Assembly (NCBI RefSeq): GCF_022870905.1
Contig: NZ_CP091510.1
Span: forward strand, 1,426,001 to 1,490,000
DNA length: 64,000 bases
Reading direction: 5' to 3'
Origin: Neisseria arctica
GTDB lineage: Bacteria > Pseudomonadota > Gammaproteobacteria > Burkholderiales > Neisseriaceae
This document shows, piece after piece, positions 1 through 8,256 of this stretch (position 1 is its first letter; each line of letters begins with the position of its first letter). Both the position numbers and the translations under genes were made by a program. The notes under the pieces were generated by a model. The model was not told the DNA's origin and did not search any database. It saw nothing but the letters and a program-made list of their open reading frames with translations.

Positions 1-1620
1 CAGCTTAATCTGAACTTTCAAACCGGGTTTACCGTACTAACCGGAGAAACAGGCGCAGGCAAATCTATCACTCTCGATGCAATCGGCCTGCTTTTAGGGG
101 ACAAAGCGGACTACAGCCAAGTACGCAACGGCACCAAAGAAGCACAGCTCTCAGCCCTTTTCGACCTGAGCAAATTACCTGGTCTGCAAGCCCAACTGCG
201 CGAACAAGGCCTGCTGGAAGAAGGCAGTGAGGAATTAAGCATCCGCCGGATTATCGATGCCAAAGGTAAAAGCAGAAGCTTTATCAACAACCACGCAGCA
301 ACTTTAACCCAACTAAAGCAAATCGGCGAACAACTGATCGACATACACGGCCAAAATGCCCATCACTCGCTAAATCAAGAATCGGCACAGCGTGCACTTT
401 TAGACGCATTCGCAGGTGTACAACATCAAGCGGAAGCAGTCAAACAGCATTATCAAAGCTGGATTACCGCCCAAAAAAACCTCAACGAAGCTAAGAACCA
501 TGCCGAAAACATTGCCATTGAACAAGACCGCTTGGAATGGCAACTCAATGAACTCAGCCAGCTTAACCTGCAAAACGGCGAATGGGAAAGCCTCAGCCAA
601 AGTCACAATAACCTAGCTCACGCCGCCGATCTGCTGCATACGGCAGAACAAGCAAGCGAATATATCGACGGTGAAAACGGCCTGCAAAAACTGGTATACC
701 AATGCCAAAAAATACTATCCCCCTTACAAAACATCGAACCCCGTTTTGCAGAAAGCCTAAACATGCTGGCTAGCATAGAAGCCGAATTAGGTGAAATCAG
801 CGCCAATATGCGTGATGTAGCGGCAGATGTAGAAATCAATCCTCAAGAACTGGCTGCACAAGAACAGCGTATGGCCGACCTGATGAGTATGGCACGCAAA
901 TACCGGGTCGAACCAGAAGAACTGCCAGCAAAACAAGCCGAAATAGAATCTGCCCTACAAACACTACATGCCGCTGCTGATATTACAGCCTTAACAGCAG
1001 CGGCCGAAGTCGCAGAAAACCGCTATATGCAAGCTGCACACAAACTTTCTGAGTTACGCCGCCCGGCAGCTGTCAAACTTGCTACAGAAACAGCAAACCA
1101 TATGCAGCACTTGGCAATGAAAGGAGCCCAATTCCATATAGAGCTAGTGCCTTCCGTACCCGGCCCCAACGGATTGGAACATATCCAATATCAAGTTGCC
1201 GCCAATAAGGGGAGTCCTTTACGCCCGCTCAGCAAAGTCGCCTCAGGCGGCGAGCTTGCCCGTATCAGTTTGGCGCTACAAGTTGTAACCAGCCAGTACA
1301 CTCAAGTTCCTACATTGATTTTTGATGAAGTCGATACCGGTATCGGTGGAGGGGTGGCCGAGATGGTCGGCCGCTCACTACGTGCATTGGGTAAAAAACA
1401 TCAAGTATTGGCAGTTACCCATCTGCCGCAAGTAGCCTCTTGCGGTGAAAACCATTGGCAGGTTCACAAACACAACCAAGGAGAGCAAACTGTTAGTGAA
1501 ATTAATATCTTGAATCACAGCCAACGGATAGAAGAAATAGCCCGTATGCTCGGGGGGGAAAAGATTACTGATACCACCCGCAACCACGCCGAAGAAATGT
1601 TGTCTTTAGCGGCAAAATAA
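1..1620 (+). CDS. recN: DNA repair protein RecN, 5'-truncated by the window edge
   Basis: SMC-like ATPase that acts at DNA double-strand breaks in recombinational repair. The frame is open from base 1; 539 residues are present and only about 10-20 N-terminal residues are missing, judged from the usual length near 555. The Walker A motif GETGAGKS lies about 16 residues in, followed by the typical DA.GLLLG segment. The middle (about residues 130-350) is rich in Gln, Glu and Leu, as expected of the coiled coil. The ABC signature ASGGELARI and Walker B LIFDEVDTGIGG lie near the C-terminus, followed by the H-loop VTHLPQVA. All ATPase motifs are intact. An IS element was inserted about 110 bp after its stop, separating recN from the uptake-sequence hairpin that probably terminated it. 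Confidence 0.96.
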   Translation, partial: QLNLNFQTGFTVLTGETGAGKSITLDAIGLLLGDKADYSQVRNGTKEAQLSALFDLSKLPGLQAQLREQGLLEEGSEELSIRRIIDAKGKSRSFINNHAATLTQLKQIGEQLIDIHGQNAHHSLNQESAQRALLDAFAGVQHQAEAVKQHYQSWITAQKNLNEAKNHAENIAIEQDRLEWQLNELSQLNLQNGEWESLSQSHNNLAHAADLLHTAEQASEYIDGENGLQKLVYQCQKILSPLQNIEPRFAESLNMLASIEAELGEISANMRDVAADVEINPQELAAQEQRMADLMSMARKYRVEPEELPAKQAEIESALQTLHAAADITALTAAAEVAENRYMQAAHKLSELRRPAAVKLATETANHMQHLAMKGAQFHIELVPSVPGPNGLEHIQYQVAANKGSPLRPLSKVASGGELARISLALQVVTSQYTQVPTLIFDEVDTGIGGGVAEMVGRSLRALGKKHQVLAVTHLPQVASCGENHWQVHKHNQGEQTVSEINILNHSQRIEEIARMLGGEKITDTTRNHAEEMLSLAAK

Positions 1621-1729
1621 ATCCCCCTACTTTCAATATCGCCCAAAAGCCGAAAAGTTCAACAACATCGGTCGGATTATATTTTCGATGGCAAAATACA
1701 ATGTAGATATCGGTTTATACAATATTTAT

Positions 1730-2442
1730 GGGGCTGTATTAGATTAGCCTTAAATATCACACCAAATTCGCAAGATTTTAAGTTGCTCTTTTGGTGTACC
1801 AAAGTTAAAACGAAATTCGCATTCTTTCAAGAATAAAGGGAAAGATTTTCGGTCAATTCCATTGTACTTTCGTAGAACGCGCTTTGCCTGATTCCAGAAG
1901 TTTTCAATACCGTTGATATGGTTTTGACGGTCGACAAAAAGCTCTGAATGATTGATTCTGTGATGCGTAAATTCACTCACATCTAGCACATCATAGCTTT
2001 TGTAATAGTCCGTATAAACAATGCTATCAGGCATTATTTTTCGTTTAATAACAGGTAGTAAAGTATCTTGTTTGGTATTTTTAACGACAACAGTATAAAC
2101 CTTGCCTTGACGTTTCAAAATACCAAATACCGCTACTTTCCCAGCCGCTCCGCGACCGCGTTTGCCTTTTCGTTGTCCACCAAAATAACTCTCATCAAGC
2201 TCGATTGAACCATCAAAGATTTCATCAGCTTGAAGCTCTAAATGATAGGCAATGACTTGGCGAATTTTACGGTAAAACAGAGCTGCTGAATTGGGGTTAA
2301 TATCCAATAAATTGGCAGCAGAACGGGCGGTTACCTCAAGTACAAAAAATTCAAGCAACTTTTTTTGTACTTTTTTAGATAGTTTACAGTATGTTATCTT
2401 CATTTTTAAAGGGTAACATAACTGCCAATCTAATACAGCCCC
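1730..2442 (-). mobile_element. IS1016-group insertion sequence (IS1595 family), copy 1, complete
   Basis: A 713-bp element bounded by near-perfect inverted repeats that begin GGGGCTGTATTAGATT at both ends. It is flanked by a perfect 8-bp direct repeat ATATTTAT at 1722-1729 and 2443-2450, the target-site duplication length known for the IS1595 family. It carries one transposase gene on the minus strand. The same element, also 713 bp and in the same orientation, occurs at 38456-39168 with only a few base differences, so at least one copy arrived recently. It lies in the space between recN and a DUS hairpin and disrupts no gene. Confidence 0.97.
1750..2403 (-). CDS. IS1016-group transposase (ISXO2-like DDE domain)
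   Basis: 217-residue transposase of the ISXO2/IS1595 family. The start chosen is the ATG giving MKIT, because the second copy of the element has the same 217-residue protein while sequence further upstream is IS end and host DNA. A short N-terminal helix-turn-helix-like segment (VTARSAANLLDINPNSAAL, about residues 20-40) is followed by the catalytic domain: ELDESYFGG near residue 90, YTDYYKSYD near residue 140 and HINGIENFWNQAK near residue 170, the expected Asp, Asp and His/Asn/Glu-containing blocks. The reading frame is intact and differs from copy 2 at two residues near the N-terminus (Tyr/His and Val/Leu). Confidence 0.95.
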   Translation of the reverse strand: MKITYCKLSKKVQKKLLEFFVLEVTARSAANLLDINPNSAALFYRKIRQVIAYHLELQADEIFDGSIELDESYFGGQRKGKRGRGAAGKVAVFGILKRQGKVYTVVVKNTKQDTLLPVIKRKIMPDSIVYTDYYKSYDVLDVSEFTHHRINHSELFVDRQNHINGIENFWNQAKRVLRKYNGIDRKSFPLFLKECEFRFNFGTPKEQLKILRIWCDI

Positions 2443-2511
2443 ATATTTATTACTCAACAAGCGGCTTGAATATTTAAAACCATTAAATATGATTGAGCTC
2501 ACAAAAGGTAA

Positions 2512-2540
2512 AATGCCGTCTGAAAAATTCAGACGGCATT
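2512..2540. terminator. DUS inverted pair (AT-DUS), bidirectional terminator
   Basis: Two AATGCCGTCTGAA arms in inverted orientation separated by 3 bases, followed by an A-rich/T-rich flank. It lies between the convergent recN and HAD genes; the IS at 1730-2442 now sits between it and recN. Paired DUS are known to act as both transformation signals and intrinsic terminators in Neisseria. Confidence 0.85.
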
Positions 2541-2633
2541 AAAAACAAATGTTATAAGCATTCAATGCTTCTTGTACGACAGCATATTTTACATATAGTA
2601 ATAAACTGCAATTAAATTATCTTTCTTATAATA

Positions 2634-3431
2634 TTAATCCGCAATCACACCTAAGCGCTGCAAGCCAACCAATACCCCATCTTCCTCTACACTCGGGCAA
2701 ACATAATCGGCTATTGCTTTTAATTCAGGAACGGCATTGCCCATTGCCACACCCAAACCCACTGTTTCAATCATTTCAATGTCATTCAGGCCGTCTCCGA
2801 AAGCCATAACATCTTGCATGGCAATACCCAGTTTAGCAATCGCCAAAGCAATTCCGCGCGCTTTCGAGCCCTCTGCATCCAACATATCAACAGATTGCTT
2901 GTGCCAACGTATACTTTTAAAACCGTGTTCAGCAATAGCGGACTCTACCAAAGCATCTTGCTCCACCCCGTAAAAGGCCAACATCTGATAAACCTCGTGT
3001 TTCATAAAATAGTCGGCATCTATAGGATGATTTGGCAATATCACCGATAGTGCTTCCGAAACCGAAGGAATTTCCTCTGATACCGCGATGGTTTTTTCCG
3101 ATACAAAAGCATAGGGAATATGATGGCTTTTTAAAAAAGCGCATATGCCCCTTATATTATCAATGCCCAACGGCTGCTTATCCAACACCTCGCCGCGGTA
3201 ACTGATATATTGCCCGTTGATGGTTACCAATAAATCAATGCCAGCATCTTCAATTAATCGGCGAATTTTATTCGGAAGAGCAGCTAACGTCCGCCCCGTA
3301 GCGATTGCCGTGATAATACCACGCTCTTTCAAAGCCTCTATAGCCTGCGCTACAGACGGCCTCAACGTATCGGTTTGTTTGCGATATAGGGTATCATCAA
3401 TATCAAAAAATACTATTTTGGGTGTTCTCAT
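2634..3431 (-). CDS. HAD-superfamily phosphatase, Cof-type (subfamily IIB)
   Basis: 265-residue cytosolic phosphatase of the Cof/YidA type, a group that acts on small phosphorylated metabolites such as sugar phosphates and cofactors; the substrate cannot be read from the sequence. HAD motif I is DIDDT at residues 11-15, motif II is the ATGR segment near residue 46, motif III Lys lies near residue 190, and motif IV is GDGLNDIEM near residue 213. The central cap region fits class IIB. It is a single gene flanked by DUS hairpins on both sides, so it is probably transcribed alone. Confidence 0.88.
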   Translation of the reverse strand: MRTPKIVFFDIDDTLYRKQTDTLRPSVAQAIEALKERGIITAIATGRTLAALPNKIRRLIEDAGIDLLVTINGQYISYRGEVLDKQPLGIDNIRGICAFLKSHHIPYAFVSEKTIAVSEEIPSVSEALSVILPNHPIDADYFMKHEVYQMLAFYGVEQDALVESAIAEHGFKSIRWHKQSVDMLDAEGSKARGIALAIAKLGIAMQDVMAFGDGLNDIEMIETVGLGVAMGNAVPELKAIADYVCPSVEEDGVLVGLQRLGVIAD

Positions 3432-3570
3432 ACATTTCTTAATTCTTACAAAATACTTATCTAAAACATCATGGGGAAAAGCGATACTATATCAATTGAG
3501 CAAACGCCTTCTTGCCACACAAGCTTCCTTATTCTGAATACCTGTTCATTATCTTTTTTTACAGATTGAA

Positions 3571-3599
3571 AATGCCGTCTGAAAGTTTCAGACGGCATT
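3571..3599. terminator. DUS inverted pair (AT-DUS) after the HerA-like gene
   Basis: Arms AATGCCGTCTGAAA with a single-base spacer, ending 5 bp from the stop of the minus-strand ATPase gene. This is the typical position of a DUS terminator. Confidence 0.85.
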
Positions 3600-3604
3600 C
3601 CGTT

Positions 3605-5128
3605 TTATTTCAACATATTCTTAATTACACCCATCACACTTCGTGAAATTGCACGGGTAACCTGTTTGTTAATCTGGTTACCAACCGAATCCGCCAAATC
3701 ATAAGCGATACCTTGATTGGCTTTTTTGCGACTACCAAACAAACCGCCTAAAAGCCCTCCTACAACACCGTTTTTTTGTGGTTCGGCTTCATCAGCTTTC
3801 TGTACAGCAGACTGCTCTTTCGCAGTACTTTCCGCAATAACCGCTTCATTTTGCTTGGCTTCCAACTCTGCCAATGCCTCATAGGCAGAATAATTATCAA
3901 CCATATCTTTATAATGCCTATACAGAATATCGCTTTCACATTTACTGTCGCGTTCGGTAACAGTTAGCGGGGTCAAACTCGACTGCGGAGGCAATACCAA
4001 CGCACGCTCAACCGGCATAGGCATACCCTTTTCATCTAAGAATGAGACCAAAGCCTCCCCTACGCCAAGCTCTGCAATTGCCTCTACCACATTCACATTG
4101 GGGTTGGTACGGAAAGTTTCTGCAGCTGCCTTTACTGCTTTCTGATCACGCGGAGTGAATGCGCGCAAAGCATGCTGTACACGGTTACCCAACTGACCCA
4201 AAATCGTATCAGGTAAGTCAAGCGGGTTTTGGGTAACGAAATATACACCGACGCCTTTTGAACGAATCAAACGAACCACTTGTTCAATTTGCTCTACCAA
4301 AGCGGCAGGAGCATTGTCAAAGAGCAAATGGGCTTCATCAAAAAACATAACAAACTTAGGCTGTGCCAAATCACCGACTTCGGGCAAGGTTTCGAATAAT
4401 TCAGCCAACATCCACAATAAGAATGCGCTATACATCCTCGGACTGCGCATCAATTTTTCAGAATTAAGGATATTAATCACACCTTGGCTTCCCTCGGTTT
4501 GCATCCAATCTTCTAAATTCAATGCCGGCTCACCGAAGAGATTTGCAGCTCCTTCATTTTCCAAAGTCAGAAGCTGACGCTGAATGGCTCCTACACTCGC
4601 AGGGGATACATTACCGTATTGGCTTCGGTATTGTGCCGCATTATCTGATACATGCTTCAGCAGGCCACGCAAATCTTTTAAATCAATTAAGTGCCAACCA
4701 TTGTCATCTGCCACCCTAAAAACCAAATTCAACAAGCCTTCTTGGGTGTCATTCAAATTCATCAAACGCGCCAGAAGCATCGGCCCCATTTCAGAAATAG
4801 TAACACGCAGCGGGATACCGGTTTCGCCGAATACATCCCAAAAGCGCACAGGGAAACCTTGCAGCCATTGCTCCCCTAAACCAAACTCTGCCACACGCTC
4901 TCCGACTTTACCGCTATTGCTGCCTGCATTAGAAATACCCGACAAGTCGCCCTTTACATCAACCAAAAACACTGGCACGCCAGACAAACTGAACGCTTCG
5001 GCCATACGGCGCAAGGTAACCGTTTTACCGGTACCGGTCGCGCCGGCAATCAAACCATGCCGGTTAGCCATTTTTCCTTGAATCTCAAGCGTTGACTCAC
5101 CGGCACGAGCAATGGGAAAGGCAGACAT
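3605..5128 (-). CDS. HerA/YjgR-family ATPase (DUF853, helicase HerA-like C-terminal domain)
   Basis: 507-residue P-loop ATPase of the HerA-FtsK class, YjgR branch; its cellular role is not established. The start is the ATG at 5128 (MSAFPIARAGE) because AAGGAA lies 6 bases ahead of it; an in-frame ATG 15 bases further upstream has no ribosome binding site. Walker A is GATGTGKT near residue 30 and the Walker B-like FVMFFDEAHLLFD lies near residue 265. A FVTQNPLDLPDTILGQLGNRVQHALRAF segment, split here as TQNPLDLPD and GNRVQHALRAF, is typical of the HerA C-terminal domain. The last 80 residues are low in conservation and end in a Gly-rich GGLLGGLFGS segment. No nurA-like nuclease lies beside it, so this is not a HerA-NurA operon. 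Confidence 0.9.
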   Translation of the reverse strand: MSAFPIARAGESTLEIQGKMANRHGLIAGATGTGKTVTLRRMAEAFSLSGVPVFLVDVKGDLSGISNAGSNSGKVGERVAEFGLGEQWLQGFPVRFWDVFGETGIPLRVTISEMGPMLLARLMNLNDTQEGLLNLVFRVADDNGWHLIDLKDLRGLLKHVSDNAAQYRSQYGNVSPASVGAIQRQLLTLENEGAANLFGEPALNLEDWMQTEGSQGVINILNSEKLMRSPRMYSAFLLWMLAELFETLPEVGDLAQPKFVMFFDEAHLLFDNAPAALVEQIEQVVRLIRSKGVGVYFVTQNPLDLPDTILGQLGNRVQHALRAFTPRDQKAVKAAAETFRTNPNVNVVEAIAELGVGEALVSFLDEKGMPMPVERALVLPPQSSLTPLTVTERDSKCESDILYRHYKDMVDNYSAYEALAELEAKQNEAVIAESTAKEQSAVQKADEAEPQKNGVVGGLLGGLFGSRKKANQGIAYDLADSVGNQINKQVTRAISRSVMGVIKNMLK

Positions 5129-5167
5129 AATAAATTCCTTCAATGAGGGTTAATTTTTCAAAATGAT

Positions 5168-5197
5168 ATTGTACTGGTGAATAAATATGCGATACAA
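5168..5197 (-). promoter_or_regulatory. Candidate sigma-70 promoter for the HerA-like gene
   Basis: Read on the minus strand: -35 TTGTAT (5197-5192), an 18-base spacer and -10 TACAAT (5173-5168), about 40 bases ahead of the start codon. Position and boxes are plausible; there is no direct evidence. Confidence 0.4.
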
Positions 5198-5508
5198 GCT
5201 GTCGGACACAAAATAATCAGTACCGTTTTACCAAGATAGAAACAATAAATGAGATGCAAACACCGTTGTAACAAATACTGCTAATTTAACCTACAAACCA
5301 AATGCCAATCTGATATCTTTGCAATACGCAATTCATTATATTCCCTATCAAAATACTCACTGCTAAGGAATACCTCAGTTGGGTAAAAATCAAGCAAACC
5401 CATCCGTTTAAAATACTTTTGCGATTAGAAAAGGCTAAGAAAACCTAAAACTCTCCGGTTTGGTATTAAAGTTCATATTTCTCAAAAATGAGCTTTCCAA
5501 CGTATAAA

Positions 5509-5537
5509 AATGCCGTCTGAAAATCTCAGACGGCATT
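5509..5537. terminator. DUS inverted pair (AT-DUS) after icd
   Basis: Arms AATGCCGTCTGA with a 5-base loop, 26 bp beyond the icd stop on the minus strand. Confidence 0.85.
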
Positions 5538-5562
5538 CATCAAGATTTAATCGGCTGGTAAA

Positions 5563-6801
5563 TTACATACGCTCAATCATTGCTTTACCAAATGCGGAGC
5601 AAGAAACCTCATTGGCCCCATCCATCAGACGGGCAAAGTCATAAGTTACTTGCTTGTCGCCGATAGCTTTTTCCATAGATTCGATAACCAAATCGGCCGC
5701 TTCTTTCCAACCCAAATGGCGCAACATCATTTCCGCAGACAAAATCAAAGAGCCGGGATTTACTTTATCTTGGCCGGCATATTTCGGCGCGGTACCATGA
5801 GTTGCCTCAAATACCGCATAATTATCGGAAATATTAGCACCCGGGGCGATACCGATACCGCCTACTTGAGCAGCCAAAGCATCCGAAATATAGTCGCCGT
5901 TCAAATTCAAAGTAGCAATAACGTCATATTCTGCCGGGCGCAATACGATTTGTTGCAAGAAAGCATCCGCAATCGCATCTTTAACGATAATTTCTTTACC
6001 GGTTTTCGGGTTTTTGAATTTGCACCATGGACCGCCGTCAATCAACTCCGCACCAAATTCTTTTTGCGCCACTTCATAGCCCCAATCACGGAAACCACCT
6101 TCGGTAAACTTCATGATGTTGCCTTTGTGTACCAACGTTACGCTATCGCGATCATTGTCGATAGCGTATTGGATAGCGGCACGTACCAAGCGGCTGGTTC
6201 CTTCTTTAGATACGGGTTTGATACCGATGCCCGAAGTTTCCGGGAAACGGATTTTCTTCACGCCCATTTCGTTTTGCAAGAAAGCGATCACTTTTTTAGC
6301 CGCTTCGCTTTCAGCCTCCCACTCGATACCGGCATAAATATCTTCGGTATTTTCACGGAAAATCACCATATCTGTTTTACTCGGATCTTTCAGCGGAGAA
6401 GGAACGCCGTTGAAATAGCGCACGGGGCGGACGCATTGGTAAAGATCCAGCTCTTGGCGCAAAGCAACGTTTAACGAACGGATACCGCCGCCTACTGGGG
6501 TTGTCATCGGGCCTTTGATCGATACCGAATAATCTTTCAGGGCTTGCAGGGTTTCCTCAGGCAGCCATACGTTGTCGCCGTATACGCGGGTAGCTTTTTC
6601 GCCCGCATAAACTTCCATCCAATGGATTTTCTTCTCGCCACCATAAGCTTTGGCAACTGCCTCATCAATAACGTCTTTCATTACCGGCGTGATATCTACA
6701 CCGATACCGTCACCCTCGATAAAAGGGATAATCGGGTTGTTGGGGATAGCTTGACCCAGAATGATTTTCTGACCTTCTGTAGGTACTTTAATGTGACTCA
6801 T
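5563..6801 (-). CDS. icd: NADP-dependent isocitrate dehydrogenase, dimeric (E. coli Icd) type
   Basis: Oxidative decarboxylation of isocitrate to 2-oxoglutarate in the TCA cycle. The start is the ATG giving MSHIKVP, preceded by AGGAG six bases upstream; an in-frame ATG 27 bases earlier lacks such a site. 412 residues, the usual length for the homodimeric enzyme. The isocitrate-binding loop [19 protein letters not shown], with the serine that AceK phosphorylates in E. coli, lies near residues 100-120. [12 protein letters not shown] and the C-terminal NADP site [16 protein letters not shown] are present. As I recall, pathogenic Neisseria carry the unrelated monomeric enzyme, which makes this form notable. 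It is a single gene, divergent from rluE. Confidence 0.95.
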   Translation of the reverse strand: MSHIKVPTEGQKIILGQAIPNNPIIPFIEGDGIGVDITPVMKDVIDEAVAKAYGGEKKIHWMEVYAGEKATRVYGDNVWLPEETLQALKDYSVSIKGPMTTPVGGGIRSLNVALRQELDLYQCVRPVRYFNGVPSPLKDPSKTDMVIFRENTEDIYAGIEWEAESEAAKKVIAFLQNEMGVKKIRFPETSGIGIKPVSKEGTSRLVRAAIQYAIDNDRDSVTLVHKGNIMKFTEGGFRDWGYEVAQKEFGAELIDGGPWCKFKNPKTGKEIIVKDAIADAFLQQIVLRPAEYDVIATLNLNGDYISDALAAQVGGIGIAPGANISDNYAVFEATHGTAPKYAGQDKVNPGSLILSAEMMLRHLGWKEAADLVIESMEKAIGDKQVTYDFARLMDGANEVSCSAFGKAMIERM

Positions 6802-6920
6802 GGTGTCTCCTGTCTCTAATTGTTTCATTTCTTCTTGGGTGGAACGGGCAGTATGAAAACTGCCGATTGACTTCCGATTATGCTTTATTTTGAGCCTTTG
6901 CGCTAGGGGCTTAAATACGT

Positions 6921-6949
6921 TTCGAGGTAGAATAAAGCTTACATATAAT
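6921..6949 (+). promoter_or_regulatory. Candidate promoter for rluE
   Basis: A consensus -10 TATAAT at 6944-6949 with a poor -35 TTCGAG 17 bases upstream. It implies a transcript starting only about 10 bases before the rluE ATG, which agrees with the absence of a Shine-Dalgarno sequence there. Confidence 0.45.
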
Positions 6950-6964
6950 TTAATGACAAACTAA

Positions 6965-7525
6965 ATGAATGATTTAATTATTTTTAATAAACCATATGGG
7001 GTTATTTGCCAATTTTCACCCCATGAAAAACATGCCTCTTTGAAAGACTTTATCAATGTTCCCGGCTTTTATCCCGCCGGCCGCTTGGATACCGACAGTG
7101 AAGGCTTGCTATTGCTAACCAATAATGGCCGGCTCCAAGCCCGGATTGCCGAACCGAAATTTGGTAAAGAAAAAACCTACTGGGCACAATTAGAGGGGGC
7201 ACCAGATCCAATTAAACTCGCCTTATTGCAAAAGCCCATGGATTTAGGCGATTTTAATACCCGCCCGGCACGTATCCGATTATTAGAAACAGAAGAAATC
7301 GATAAGCTATGGCCGCGTAACCCGCCTATTCGCGAACGTAAAACCGTACCTGATTTTTGGCTGGAAATTACCATCTCAGAAGGAAAAAACCGTCAAGTAC
7401 GCCGCATGACGGCCAAAGCCGGTTATCCTTGCCTCCGTCTGGTAAGGGTAGCGGTAGGTCAGTTGAATTTATTCGAACAAAATTTAGATTTAGGTTGCTG
7501 GCGATATACCGCTCAACGTCCTTAA
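6965..7525 (+). CDS. rluE: 23S rRNA pseudouridine synthase RluE (RsuA family)
   Basis: Isomerises a uridine in 23S rRNA (U2457 in E. coli). 186 residues, matching the short RluE class without an N-terminal S4 domain. The catalytic block GRLDTDSEGLLLLTN is at about residues 39-53, with Asp 42 as the expected nucleophile. The second conserved block GKNRQVRRMTAKAGYPCLRLVR lies near residues 144-165 and is seen here as GKNRQVRRM and GYPCLRLVRV. The protein begins MNDLIIFNKPYGV, the family's usual strand 1. No ribosome binding site precedes it, and the close -10 box suggests an almost leaderless mRNA. Confidence 0.93.
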   Translation: MNDLIIFNKPYGVICQFSPHEKHASLKDFINVPGFYPAGRLDTDSEGLLLLTNNGRLQARIAEPKFGKEKTYWAQLEGAPDPIKLALLQKPMDLGDFNTRPARIRLLETEEIDKLWPRNPPIRERKTVPDFWLEITISEGKNRQVRRMTAKAGYPCLRLVRVAVGQLNLFEQNLDLGCWRYTAQRP

Positions 7526-7610
7526 ACAATTTCGACAATTCTCATTTCTTCTGCCTAATCGAATAGGATTCACCTATCAAAAGTGAAAACAACAGGTTTC
7601 TTTGAAACAA

Positions 7611-7649
7611 ATACATATACCGTCTGAAAAATTCAGACGGCATATGTAT
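7611..7649. terminator. DUS inverted pair with extended stem after rluE
   Basis: The stem is ATACATAT plus the DUS core on each side with one mismatch, around a 3-base loop. It separates the convergent rluE and DUF3465 genes. The left arm reads ACCGTCTGAA, one base off the core. Confidence 0.8.
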
Positions 7650-7687
7650 TTAAAAACCATCTTTTAGGGGGATTATTGTAGAGTGAT

Positions 7688-8185
7688 TTATTCAAATATC
7701 TGTCCTTGATGTTTCAACCAACCACCGATATGTCGGCCTTGCGGATCGTGATGTGTCCAATGTATCACACCGCCTTTATCCGACCACTCATATACACCGT
7801 AAAACTCGACTTTATCGCCTTTTTTCAATCCCTTGATTTTAGGCGCCAAGTCAATATTATGCGCGACCAATACAGTATGATTTCCGGTCAGTTTTAAAAT
7901 AAAACGTTGATGGCGCGAACCCTTATTATCATCCGGTAAGGTTTTCGCAACCGTGCCTTCACCGCGCACTTGGATTCCGCTTTGCTGATTTCGAAAAGCT
8001 TTTTGGATAATGTCGCTACCGTCAACACTGTTCCCTTCAACAGTATTCTGCTGAGTATATCCACCTTGAGGTAAAGAGGCAGTATCTTTCGGTGTTTTCT
8101 GCCAATACAGATAAGCAGAAACAGCCACGGCTAACGATACAATAACAATCCAATTTTTTTTCATACCAATCATTTCATCCGACAA
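7688..8185 (-). CDS. DUF3465 family exported/membrane-anchored protein
   Basis: 165 residues, function unknown. I place the start at a TTG because a perfect AGGAGG lies 7 bases before it; the in-frame ATGs at 8173 and 8164 are too far from that site. A hydrophobic segment (about residues 11-27, WIVIVSLAVAVSAYLYW) is a signal anchor or uncleaved signal peptide. The rest is a small soluble domain of the DUF3465 type: RGEGTVAKTLPDDNKGSRHQ, then FILKLTGNHTVLVAHNIDLAP, a GDKVEFYGVYEW strand and the C-terminal IHWTHHDPQGRHIGGWLKH block with three His. The fold resembles an OB-type barrel (inference). It probably acts in the periplasm. Confidence 0.85.
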   Translation of the reverse strand: MSDEMIGMKKNWIVIVSLAVAVSAYLYWQKTPKDTASLPQGGYTQQNTVEGNSVDGSDIIQKAFRNQQSGIQVRGEGTVAKTLPDDNKGSRHQRFILKLTGNHTVLVAHNIDLAPKIKGLKKGDKVEFYGVYEWSDKGGVIHWTHHDPQGRHIGGWLKHQGQIFE

Positions 8186-8256
8186 AAAGACACCTCCTGA
8201 TACTTTTTAAAGCAAGCGGAGGTGCCCATCATTTCAAATTTGCCATTTCAAACGGC

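Larger units (their letters stand above)
5129..5562. other. Intergenic region of 434 bp between icd and the HerA-like gene
   Basis: Contains the candidate promoter at 5168-5197 (minus) and the DUS hairpin at 5509-5537. The remaining AT-rich 300 bases have no open frame with a ribosome binding site and no tRNA-like or strong hairpin structure that I can see. Confidence 0.6.

Noticed and set aside
2404..2502. N-terminal extension of the IS transposase beyond MKIT
   Set aside because: The extension runs through the IS end into different host DNA in the two copies, so it cannot be part of the transposase.
3605..5128. A HerA-based defence or repair island
   Set aside because: No nurA, Sir2 or nuclease gene accompanies the ATPase; it stands alone between housekeeping genes and belongs to the YjgR branch.
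5650..6474. Long open frame (274 codons) on the plus strand opposite icd
   Set aside because: It is an antisense shadow of a strongly conserved enzyme gene, has no ribosome binding site and no family resemblance. Similar shadows opposite ileS, gatB, narH, clpA and aspC were also set aside.
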